Below, in pieces: positions 20,695-30,525 of a stretch of DNA of 64,000 nt; position 1 is the first letter of the stretch, and every line of letters begins with the position of its first letter. This DNA comes from Gracilariopsis chorda (taxonomy: Eukaryota > Rhodophyta > Florideophyceae > Gracilariales > Gracilariaceae): the NCBI GenBank assembly GCA_003194525.1, contig NBIV01000028.1:1-64000 (forward strand). The letters run 5' to 3'. Both the position numbers and the translations under genes were made by a program. The notes under the pieces are model-generated. The model searched no databases, was not told where the DNA came from, and saw only the letters and a list, made by a program, of their open reading frames with translations.

Positions 20695-20820
20695 GTCCGC
20701 CTCCCAAGCCGCCGCCACGGGCGGCTATATCAGCGTACTTTTTTTTCTCTTGCTTTCCTCTTCTCTCACGTCATTCCGACATCATCTTGCGTCCTCGCCT
20801 CGCCCCGACGCGCCATCTTC

Positions 20821-20970
20821 GCTCTGCCTGCTCCACCACGCCCTGCACTGCCTTGCGCTCTGCGCTCTGCCTGCTCCACCACGCCCTGGTGCCTGCTCCA
20901 CCACGCTCTGCCTTGCGCTCTGCCACGCCCTGCCTTGCGCTCTGCGCTCTGCGCTCTGCGCTTTGCGCCA
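20821..20970 (+). repeat. Imperfect tandem repeats in the leader of the El3 antisense gene
   Basis: Units of GCCTGCTCCACCACGCC (three copies) and of GCGCTCT / CTTGCGCTCTGC (many copies) form a C/T/G-rich tract between the 3' LTR and the antisense ATG. A pyrimidine run (TTTTTTTTCTCTTGC) precedes it near 20740. These could be 5' leader or promoter sequence of the antisense gene. Confidence 0.8.
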
Positions 20971-21225
20971 CTCCTGTTTCCACCCTACGCTCTACGCCAC
21001 CACCTTTCGGCATAGCATTGGGGTTAGCGTACACATCTTCTTTAACAAGGCTTCCGAGACGGTTACTTCGTCTAGCGGTTACTTATCCTGGTTAATAAAG
21101 GTTACTGTAAGTTTACTGTAAGACATGTTTCCATTAATTGAGACGTACTAAAGTGGGGTTAAAGTCCCCTAGTTTACTCTTAATACAAGCTGACTTGTAG
21201 TATTAAAGTAACCAAGAGAACCAAA

Positions 21226-22470
21226 ATGGCTCGTACAAAGCCCACCGCTAAGAAGACGGTATGCGAAGCCCCTCCATATCATCACATTGGAACGAAAAGC
21301 ATAAAAACTATTCCATTTAACCCTAGAGATAATCTTCTCTTGAGGTTTTCTCGACGTGGTGATGTGGAGAAGGTGAAGATTCTGGACGGCCGGGTAGGGC
21401 TACGTCAATTTGTCATACGTTGCTCCAACGGCGACGAAGGTCAGTTCACGAGAGAAGAGTTCTGGCAACTTCTAGGTCCGCATATTCTTATGTTCCTTGA
21501 AGACTTCCCATGGGAGGAGCTCTCTTTCAATGATATCTACCGTTTAGGGCTGACGCTTTCCGTGAAGGACAACGTCGACTATAGCACACTTGAGGGGTAC
21601 TCTTGGGTAATTGAGAAAATAGTACTCAAACATGGATACTACTATGGTGTGGACGAAGCTACTCAGCGCGAACACGCCATTGATCTCTATACCCTTCGCA
21701 TATTCGGTACTCCTTCCAACGCATCGATGTTTCATTCCGTGACCGAATCTGGAAACTTTAGGTTTGGCACGGATAATCGAATCATGGCAATTTCCGAGGT
21801 GGACGAGTGGTGCTTCAATAACCCAGGACGTTATTTACGAATGTGTACTGGCCATTCTCGAGAGCCCAATCCCAGCCTTAGGGATTACGAGCTATCTCAC
21901 GTGCAGCCCATTCGCTTCCGGGACGAGACTGGTTTATGTCTCCCCGCAGCGTTATGCAATGAGTTGCATGCCCTCCACACTTCTGTTTTTCATGATTACT
22001 GGGAAAGGTTCCGAGGTTATCAGAATGCTTTTGAGCAGTTCGGTATCCCCGCGCCTCGGATTCGAGACCTCCGTGATTTACAAAAACACCTTTCTCAGTG
22101 TGATGCAAACCTTCAAAGGGTTCATGGACACGGTCACCCGATTCGTCTCACAGATGTTGTTTATCTTCCTGCTGGTTTCTATCTTCTTACCCTGCGTGGA
22201 ACTGGGGGTGTCTACCACACTTTGGCAATCGATACTGATCATGGTCATATACTTGATTGTATGGAGCCATACAGATTGGTACTTTGCCCACATTCACTGC
22301 AGAGATGCGTTGGTAATGGTTCTGAGTTCCTTGAAGTTACCGAAATCCGGCAACTAGTCTTGACTCCTCGTGGTTCTTCTAAACGTCCACGTCATCACAA
22401 TGATAACCACACTAAGCGTCGCCGTAGGCATGCGTCACATCGCGAGGAGGAAGTTATAGTCCTCGATTAG
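21226..22470 (+). CDS. El3 antisense ORF (aORF3), 414 aa, histone H3-tail-like N-terminus
   Basis: Intact ORF on the strand opposite to gag-pol, with ATG context AACCAAAATGG, ending 152 bases from the pol stop. Residues 2-10 read ARTKPTAKK; histone H3 begins ARTKQTARK, so seven of nine positions match, including the methylatable K4 and K9. Residues 46-95 (VEKVKILDGRVGLRQFVIRC ... EEFWQLLG) follow the spacing of a chromodomain beta-barrel and helix, without its full aromatic cage. Residues 230-345 hold FRDETGLCLPAALCN (Cys238) and, about 90 residues on, VYHTLAIDTDHGHILD (His331, Asp336/344), an order seen in papain-fold peptidases; this is a guess. Residues 386-402 are a basic nuclear-localisation-like tail. 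The protein is unlike aORF1 and aORF2. It could be a captured host gene or an element protein acting on host chromatin; no family was identified. Confidence 0.8.
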   Translation: MARTKPTAKKTVCEAPPYHHIGTKSIKTIPFNPRDNLLLRFSRRGDVEKVKILDGRVGLRQFVIRCSNGDEGQFTREEFWQLLGPHILMFLEDFPWEELSFNDIYRLGLTLSVKDNVDYSTLEGYSWVIEKIVLKHGYYYGVDEATQREHAIDLYTLRIFGTPSNASMFHSVTESGNFRFGTDNRIMAISEVDEWCFNNPGRYLRMCTGHSREPNPSLRDYELSHVQPIRFRDETGLCLPAALCNELHALHTSVFHDYWERFRGYQNAFEQFGIPAPRIRDLRDLQKHLSQCDANLQRVHGHGHPIRLTDVVYLPAGFYLLTLRGTGGVYHTLAIDTDHGHILDCMEPYRLVLCPHSLQRCVGNGSEFLEVTEIRQLVLTPRGSSKRPRHHNDNHTKRRRRHASHREEEVIVLD

Positions 22471-22622
22471 GTTCTTCATTAAGGGCTAGTCTTTCAACCC
22501 CTATGCATAGATTCAATAAACTGCCCACAAATTGCATACGTGCATCTGCTTTCCTACGACCATATATCAAGGTTTTATACTATATTTGTTTAGCCAATTA
22601 CTCATGCGTATTCATCTTCCTT

Positions 22623-25600
22623 TCAATTCTCTAGAATTGTAGGTTTTCTTACATATGGGACCAAGCGTCGAGCGTGGATACGACTCCTGCTTATCTTTCC
22701 ATGCCTTGAACTTAGAGTATAAGCAGGATGCTTAGATTTAACGATCGTACAAGGACCATAGAACTTGGATGTAAATGGGGGCCATTTCTTGGCCTTGTTC
22801 ATACTTGCTCCTCGGGCTACTAGGACTTCGTTTCCTACATGAAAGACTTTATCCTTAGCAGCTTGCTGGGAGTTTGCGTGCTTCAGGGCTCGCGTGGCTC
22901 TGTGACGCAAGGCAGACTCTAATTCCACCCCACGATGTAAGTCGCCCCCGCTTAGGACGAGAGCGGATGGGTCATCTTGCGACATGCGTGGGGGAACACC
23001 ATACCGCAATTCAAATGGAGAAGGCCCATTTCTTAGATGACGGCGCCTATATCCATATAGTACCTTCTGTAGAACTTCGTCCCAAGGCTCTTGGTATTCT
23101 AAGATGCTCTTCGTCATGGACTTCTTTAGAATGCCAATCATCCGTTCAGCTCTGCCGTTCGACATTGTTGCATATGCCATCACCGTTTTCCAGGTGATGC
23201 CATGGTGGTTGTTGAATTCTGACAGAGTTTTTGCAGTAAATCTAGTAGCATTATCAGAGACCACGGTGCAAGGCGGGCCGAATGGGGTCACGATTTCATC
23301 TTTTAGAAATTCAAGCACTTCCTTGGCGGTTGATGTCGGTGTAGCTTTCGCAATCGGCCAACCTGTTACATGCTCTACTCCTACCAACATGAATCTATTC
23401 TTCCGAACTGTCGTGGGTAGAGGTCCTGCAAAATCGATAGAAAACGTATGAAATAGGCCCTTCAAGGGGTATCGGAGCGTAGTTCGATACGTCGGAATAT
23501 TCTTTGCTGACTGGCATCCACCACAACTGCTTACATACTCCGTAACATGCTTGTATACCTCTGGCCACCAGTAACGTTCAAGCACAAATTGCTTGGTACT
23601 ATTAACGTCCCAGTGTCCAATATCATCATGAAAACTTCTTAAGATCTGTAGTCGGTTCCTTACTTCTGGTATTACTAGAGGTCCTTTCTTAGTTCTACGG
23701 AAGAGTCTTTCATTCCACACCATATAATTATTTGCGTTCCGCTTAATCTTGCGACGCTCGAGGGGATCCTTAGTCTCCAGTGTCAACCCCAAGATGTAGT
23801 TCCCTGTATCAACAAGGAATTGCTCTACTTCTTCGAATATCGGTCTTTCCGAGGAAACTGCTAGTACTACTGCATTAGTCTCCTCTTCCCCAGATACTTC
23901 AATACGCGACAAGTAGTCTGCAACACGGTTACTTGCTCCTGGCCTGTACTTTATCTCAAATTCATATTCCGAAAGAAAATCAATCCATCTTGCCAGTCTC
24001 CCATGGATATCTCGTTTTCTAAATGCATACTGCAAGGCCTGATGATCAGTAATTAGTGTAAATGGGAGGGAGGATAGCAAATAAACACGAAACTTCTTCA
24101 ACGCAAAGATGACCGCTAATGCCTCGCGTTTGCAGGCTGAATAACGTCTCTCGGCGGCTGTCATCGTACGACTCGCAAACTGTATAGGATGTAGTTTTCC
24201 CTCCTTCTTCTGAGAAAGTACTGCCCCTAGGGAAACACTGGATGCATCAGTTTCAACTATGAAGGGTTCATTAAATTCAGGAAATCCTAGAACGGGGGGT
24301 TCCATTAACTTTGCTTTGAGACTTAGGAAAGCATCTTCCATTTCTGGTGTCCAGAGCCATGTTTTCTTAGGTGACGTGGCTTCATTCAAAGCAGCAGATG
24401 CTTCAGCGAACCTGGGTATGAACCGTCGATAATAACTGGCCAGTCCTAAGAAACTTCTTAGTTTCGTCACGGAGGTTGGACATGGAGCTTCCTGTATAGC
24501 TTTGATCTTTTCTGGGTCCGTCGCAACTCCCGTCTTATCGATGATATTTCCTAAGAGCTTCACCTGAGGCTGCCCAAAACTACACTTAGCCAGTTTAATC
24601 TTCAGTCCATGTGAGGCAATTCTGCCAATAACTCTTTTGCAATGCATAAGATGATCTTCTATATTGTTGGAGTAAATTACAACGTCATCCAAGTAGACAC
24701 GAACGAAAGATAAGTCTTTCAGTACGGCGTACATCATTCTTTGAAATGTGGCAGGTGCATTCATCAATCCGAATGGCATGACTTCAAATTTAAATGTACC
24801 GAATCTGCAGATGAAAGTCGTCATCTCTTTGCACTCCTCGGCCATCTTCACCTGCCAATACCCTGAAAACAAGTATAGAGTTGTGAATAGTGAGGATCAA
24901 CGTAGATCATCGAACACTTCTTCTATGCAAGGTAATGGCCAACGATCGGACTTCATTTTGGCATTCAATGCACGGTAGTCCACGCAAAATCTCGGTCTTC
25001 CATCTTTCTTTGTCGCGATTACAATAGGGAAAGACCAGGCAGAGTTTGCTGGCGTAATGATTCCTGTACGAATCATTTTGTCAATCTCATTCTTTACCAA
25101 GTCATTATGTCGCGGTGGGAGACGTCTTGCCCGAAAAGTTAAAGGTCCTGGATCCTTTAGCTCAAAAGAATGCTTCACAGGGACATCAGCAGGTCTGAGG
25201 TCCTCCAGGGACCAAGCAACGGCCTTTGAGTCTATAAGGGTCGTAGAGAGCAGCCTCTGTGCCCGCTCCGAGAGATGCTTGACCTTTGTCGCGAGCAATG
25301 CCGATTTTAGGTCTTCTTCCTCTTCGGTCAGGTTCAGCACATGTAGCTCCCCTTCTTCAATATCACTATCTTCATCTTCTTCTAAGAGCAGGGGGATGGT
25401 TTCTTCCCGATCGCTCTCAGAATTCGTTATTGGGTGAGATTCGATCTCCTTCGCAAGAGCCACGACAAGCTCTTTATCGTCATCAATTTCCGAACTGGAA
25501 GACGCTGGGTATATCTCTGAATCTGAGGTGAAATCCTCACTATCGGTCTCGGAACCTTCCATATCGGAGATACGTTCATCATACTCTAGATCTAATACGG

Positions 25601-27281
25601 ATTCTTTCTCTTCTATAGTCACAGTCACTGTATGATTTCCCATGTCGATGCAGGCCTGAATATTCTCTAAGGCTGGGGAACCGATAATCACATCCACTGG
25701 TGGGTCATCAACAACTAAAAAGTTTAAAAGGGTCTTGGACTCATCAAACAGCACAGGTACGTCTCTGACGACACCTCGTACTACACTAGAGCTTCCATCA
25801 GCGACTTTAATCTTCCTCGTCGTCGCTTCCGGTGAGAGCGTAAGTTCTTCCATCAGAGAAGTGGAGAGAAGGTTTGGAACCGCTCCTGAGTCCAGCAATG
25901 CGTTAAATCTAGTTCCGAATAGCTTCAACTTCACCACTTTTAGTCTTCTGATACTTCCAGGCCTATGCGCGATAGCAACCTTTTGACTTCTAGCATTCTT
26001 CACAAACAGTTTTTGAATCTGTCTTTTTGCTTCTTCGGCATCTCCACGGAGCAGCTGGCCAAACGTGAGCCCACATGAAGCATTTTCCAACTCAATGAGA
26101 ACATTATACCGTCCTACGAAGTCTGAAATTCCATCTTTTCGGGCATTCTGGGCCTTCTTCCGGACTGGCTTGCGGGATTTAGGCTTGGCCTTCTTCCGAC
26201 TTGGTAGGCCCTTCGTAAGGTCAATGACTGGACCCGGCTGAGGGTTGAGTAACTCTCTCACAGCCAATCTTCCTGTCTTCGGCTGTTTCGGCAGCGCCCT
26301 GCTTTCAGCATCTCTCTTCGTAGCATTGACAGTCTCTTCTTCTTCGACTTCTTCAGTCACTATTCCCACTGTGTACTCTTTATCCTTTTCTGAGTCTTTC
26401 AGTGTGTCTCCTTCTGTTTTCATATGTGTGTCATTGGCAGCGACGGCAGGCTGTAGCATCTGGGGCTTTGACCAACACGTAATTTCTGAGTGTCCCATCT
26501 TCCCACACCGTGGGCATCTGGTATTCCGGTGGGGATTCTTGTCACAGCGGTTCGCTCCATGTCCTGGCTTGTGGCAGAATGAACAGACATGAACATTGTT
26601 CTCCTCGGTCGAAGTTTGTTTCTTCTTAACCAAGAGGGTGAGTTCCGCTATCTGAGAGGTGAGATCATCTACCTTGTTCTCCAATAACTCCACCGTTTGT
26701 TCGGGGCGACGGAGAATCCTCATAGTGTGAGGTCGCTTACCTTCTCCTCCTTTCCCTTTTCCAATGTAGGCTTCACTGAAAGTTTCTCGGCAACGAACAT
26801 AGTCCCGAATGGTACGCTTGAGCGATTTGTAGTCGCTTGCACCTCTTAACAACACGTATTGAGCCAGGTCCATATGTTCCATGACTGCATTTCTCAGCAA
26901 TCCAAACTTAGCTTCATTGTTGAAGTTAGCTTTCTTAAAATCGCCATCAATATCTGTCAGAGAACTAGCCATGTCCAACGGACGGAGCTTGCAGTTCATG
27001 GCTCTTCGTATATACTCTTCCTGACTAACCACTTCAGAAAATTCTTCGATCATAGCTTGCTTCACAGCAACGTAGTCATATGCTTCTTCAATTAACTGTC
27101 CTTCGTACGCGTAGGATTCGTAATAGAATTCAAACGCCTTTCCTGTCAAACACGGCAGGAGTTGCGTTGCTTTTTCCGAATTATTAGTACCTTTCGCGAC
27201 AACATTGTCAAAGAAAAAGAAGAACTTGACTACATCCGAGTCAGGTTCACCATTGAACACAATTGCTGAAGACGATGACAT
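22623..27281 (-). pseudogene. El3 gag-pol polyprotein, inactivated
   Basis: About 1,553 codons in a single frame starting MSSSSAIVFNGEPDSD, so gag and pol are fused without a shift. Order: gag capsid region, two CCHC knuckles (CSFCHKPGHGANRC and CPRCGKMGHSEITC), a Lys/Arg-rich stretch, protease (FNALLDSGAVPNLLS), an acidic tract, RT (RMPFGL-equivalent VMPFGLMNAPATFQ; VYLDDVVIYS), RNase H (VETDASSVSLGAVLS), integrase zinc region (HDDIGHWDVNSTKQF, CGGCQ), catalytic FSIDFAGPL, VVSDNATRFT and NGRAERMIGIL. Two lesions fall together: a TGA at 24894-24896 and TTLYLFSGYWQ, where the catalytic RT aspartate (T.LDL) is Tyr. This copy cannot make active RT. No chromodomain follows integrase. Confidence 0.94.
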
Positions 27282-27295
27282 CGTTCTGAAAAGGT

Positions 27296-27313
27296 CCCTC
27301 CTTGAGAGTACCA
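27296..27313 (-). other. El3 primer binding site
   Basis: TGGTACTCTCAAGGAGGG starts at the base after the 5' LTR on the minus strand, with no spacer. It differs from the El1/El2 site, so a different tRNA is likely used. Confidence 0.75.
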
Positions 27314-27483
27314 TGAAAGCAACTAAGCGGCTTGCCTCCTCCTTCGGATGGGAAGGGGAGAGGGGCTGGCTTTTATTGACTCTGGCCCTCCAGCGAGATC
27401 GCTGGAGGGCCAATCAGACGTCTTCATAAAGGCTGGCGTGCCATACGCGCCAGCCAAGTCCGTCCACCTGGACAGCCTCTACA
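27314..27483 (-). repeat. El3 5' LTR, 170 bp
   Basis: Direct repeat of 20525-20694 with four substitutions (for example GCGAGATCGC for GCGAAATCGC). At this size it must hold promoter, start site and polyadenylation signals in 170 bases. Confidence 0.93.
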
Positions 27484-27488
27484 AGAAG
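27484..27488. repeat. El3 target site duplication, right copy (AGAAG)
   Basis: Matches 20520-20524. Confidence 0.93.
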
Positions 27489-28299
27489 GACAAAGATTAT
27501 GGGCGACAAATGGCCACATTCAGCATGCCGAATGAAGTCCTGTATGGGGACACGATCAGTCTGAAGTAAGTCTCCCAATACAGCCCACAACGTTGGAAAG
27601 ATGGGAACAACATCAGGACGAATTGATGTCCATACATGTCCTGAATTGTACATTTGTACTACGCATGGGACGTTTATGGGCCTCATCGTAGGGATCACTT
27701 ATATGACCCATTGTTGGACAAAACAAGTACAATTAAGGCACCTGAAAATAGCCCTCATTGTGGCCCAATTAAGCTCTGAATCGTTACTTAGTAGCATTCT
27801 TCTCGTAGTCATTACAAGTACAAAACACGGTCTTCTTGGGGTCGAATTATGGCCCCAATGGTACTAGAGTTAGGACTAAATGACACCCTTTCTTGCTCGC
27901 GATCAGTGCTCAACAAGAACAGAGAAAGGACTTCAACAGTGTTATATTATTATCTTATCACCATCCATGGTATGATAGGATGACTATATTTTCTTCGGAA
28001 CAATACACGTAGTAGCAACACATATGAACGCAGAGACAACACAGAAATTGTCACCCCCAGCAGAACCAGAAGTAGCACGGAGATCGGTCCAGCGCTATCG
28101 TACGAACGCCGCCGCGGCCACCCCATCATTGGGTAGTGGTAGACTTGAATCTGTAGTGGTGAGAGAAGATATGTGAGAAGGATATTAGGGAACTTTAGAG
28201 ACCTTGCCTTTTCAGTGTTAGCGGAATAATGAACACTTAATTGGTCTCCAAATTATATGGAAGAGCGCAGGTAATGCTGGTTGAATACTGACGATTCCT
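27489..28299. other. No feature recognised
   Basis: Flank of El3. It should continue the interrupted copia relic, but I see no further copia motif. AT content rises toward 28250. Confidence 0.5.
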
Positions 28300-30015
28300 T
28301 CACTTACGGTGGGCCGCAGGGCTCGGACGGGGACGCGCCGTGGATTTGTTCAAAAGATTTTTTCCAGAACGTTTCTGAGAATTCCTTCTTGACATATTGC
28401 TCTGAACTTTCTGTGTTTTCTGCTGCAATTGCGAGGTTGAAACCAGTCCAGTCCGAGTACTTCCTTCTTTGGTTTTCAAGAACGTGCCACGGGAAGGATT
28501 AGTAGTGGCAAGAGACACCTGTTTCCTACGCTTAACTCGCTCTCGCTGCTCAAATTGTGGACAGTGTCGACGCTTTCCGGTCTTCTTCGGCTGTTTGTTA
28601 GAAACAGTAGCTCGTGGACGCGGAGGCGCACGTACTTCATCTTCGTCATCATTCTCCGACTGTTCCTCCAATGAATCAACTTCCTTGCCGAAGAGGCTGT
28701 TTCTCTTCGGCTGTTGCTGAACAGCTGCAGCTTGCATGTCGCGCGGATGTTGAAGTATCATTTCGTCGTCATGCTCTGATTCCGCTTCATCCTCCGAATC
28801 ACCTACATCAGTGATGCCCTTCTTCTTTGGCTGCTTCTGAGCACCAGTTTTTCGCTGTCGCGGATGTGAAAATATCTCGTCATTGTCATCATTACCATAT
28901 TCTTCCTCCGATGCCTCTGATTGATCCACCTGTTTGCTGCTGAGAATGTCATTGTTCTTGTTTGTCCACCTCCTCTCGCGTTCATTGCCGTGATTTGTTA
29001 GGGAACGCAACGAAACACAATTCTGAGGAGGTTCAGGACTATAATCATCGTGTTCTTCTGAACCGGTGTTGTTGGAATCGCTGTGACCTGCGTCTTCGAT
29101 TTCAAAAACATTTTCGACATGAATATGCTCGAATAGGTTTCGATCCTCTGATATGTGCCCGGTATGCACTGCAACCGAAGTATGTCCCTCATCCGCAATG
29201 TCAACTCTCGCTTGAACTTCCTGATCCTCATTTGCTGCCAACAATGTCCATCTCTGAGGTGTCGCTCTGTTTCCTCCAGGGCGGTCGACATCATATCTCG
29301 CTTCAACGAAAGACTGCGGCCGTTCTGTCTGCTTTGTACTCGTTTGAGGCTCCAAACAATCCTCTGCATTCTAAATGCGAACCTGTTCATCACGTTGTGC
29401 AGTCTTTGCTCGTCTTTTGGAGGCCTCGGCAGCAGCCTTCTTATCCATCTGAATTGGTTCCTTGATGAACTCGTTCATGACCCAACCACTTTGTGCAGCT
29501 GCTAAGACAGGGTACAGTTCAACCAGCTTCCGTTTCAGTTGTATGAACTGCGAAGGAAACTCTCTCCTCACTGAACTATAGGTGCCAGTACCGCGTTCCA
29601 CACCTAATCGATGATACAGGAAGGAGCGAATATCGTCCTTAACGGAGTTTGCCATTGCAGTGTAGATTGGAAAGTCATCCCGCATCGCGTTTGAGTCGCG
29701 TCGCATCCGTTCTTGATACAAACGGTTGAGGAGTGCTCGTGCGGAAACTGTGGTGCCAGTGGGAACGCCTGGTCGGTCTGACGCTTTTAGTCGCCTCTTC
29801 ATTGATGCAGTTGGAATCATTACAGAGTTTGGCGGAAGCTGCCTTTCTCCAATAGCGTCAATGTCTGAATGAACAATATCGCCGTTTGAACGAACGACAC
29901 CTTCACCTGAGGTTGGTGGCTGATTGGACGCAGAGGAAGAAAGCGAAAGTGCAGCCGATGGCACAGTGTGCATGGCACTGTCCGCAGTCACTCGTTGCAG
30001 AGTTCTGGTACTCAT
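28300..30015 (-). pseudogene. Unknown transposon-associated protein, ~570 codons with one stop
   Basis: Two open blocks in the same frame (30015-29371, start MSTRTLQRVTADSA, and 29370-28300) are divided only by a TAG at 29371-29373. The N-terminal half has a helical segment (SARALLNRLYQERMRRDSN to RREFPSQFIQLKRKL, about residues 90-185). The C-terminal half is charged and holds three degenerate repeats of about 36 residues, each an acidic run followed by HPR or PPR and QPKK/QPKR (DDNDEIFSHPRQRK, EHDDEMILQHPRDM, ENDDEDEVRAPPRP), then a basic tail (KRRHCPQFEQRERVKRRK). It is divergent from the transposase at 30526, with 510 bases between, which suggests the second gene of the same CACTA-type element. 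No domain was recognised. Confidence 0.6.
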
Positions 30016-30525
30016 GCTAAATGCACTCAGGAACCAAGAAAGGATTTGTAGTTAGTAGGAAACCGCGTCATGCAGGAATGCATTTGGTGCAAAAGAATAT
30101 GGAGAGCACACTTACTCTTTGTAAAAACAATGACCTTCTCAGAAAAGCCGTTCTACCTGTGACGAACGGTGCGAAGAAGTACGTCAGCTGTAGGCTAATG
30201 CTTCGCCACAGATGAAGGAAAGGGGATAGGAACGGAATGAAATATTTCAGATGCAGAGACCAGGGATGTGAGACTCGTTCCAAGAAGTTCCAGAGGGCGA
30301 AGGATGCCCAAATACCGCAAGCATGTGAACAGAAAAGAGATAAGTGAAGTGAAAAGTACGTGTTGCCCGAAACTTTTGCCGTTTTCAAATCTTAGAATAA
30401 ATTGTTCCCAAATTGTTGTACCTCCGCGGTGGCAGTTTGCATCTTCTTCATTCGCAGAGTGAGTACTAGTCATTTGCCTTCTTCATTCCGCATCATATAA
30501 CCATATCGTTCTGCAGCACTGTGAT

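Larger units (their letters stand above)
20525..27483 (-). mobile_element. El3: Ty3/gypsy element with very short LTRs and an antisense gene
   Basis: A 6,959-bp element on the minus strand: 170-bp 5' LTR (right), primer site directly against it, one gag-pol frame, then a convergent antisense gene (21226-22470), a repeat-rich leader of that gene, and the 170-bp 3' LTR (left). LTRs are the same length and differ at four positions; AGAAG duplications flank them. No chromodomain is seen at the end of pol, unlike El1 and El2. It lies inside a copia RT relic. Confidence 0.94.

Noticed and set aside
21226..21330. A true histone H3 gene
   Set aside because: Only about the first ten residues resemble H3; the histone fold sequence does not follow.
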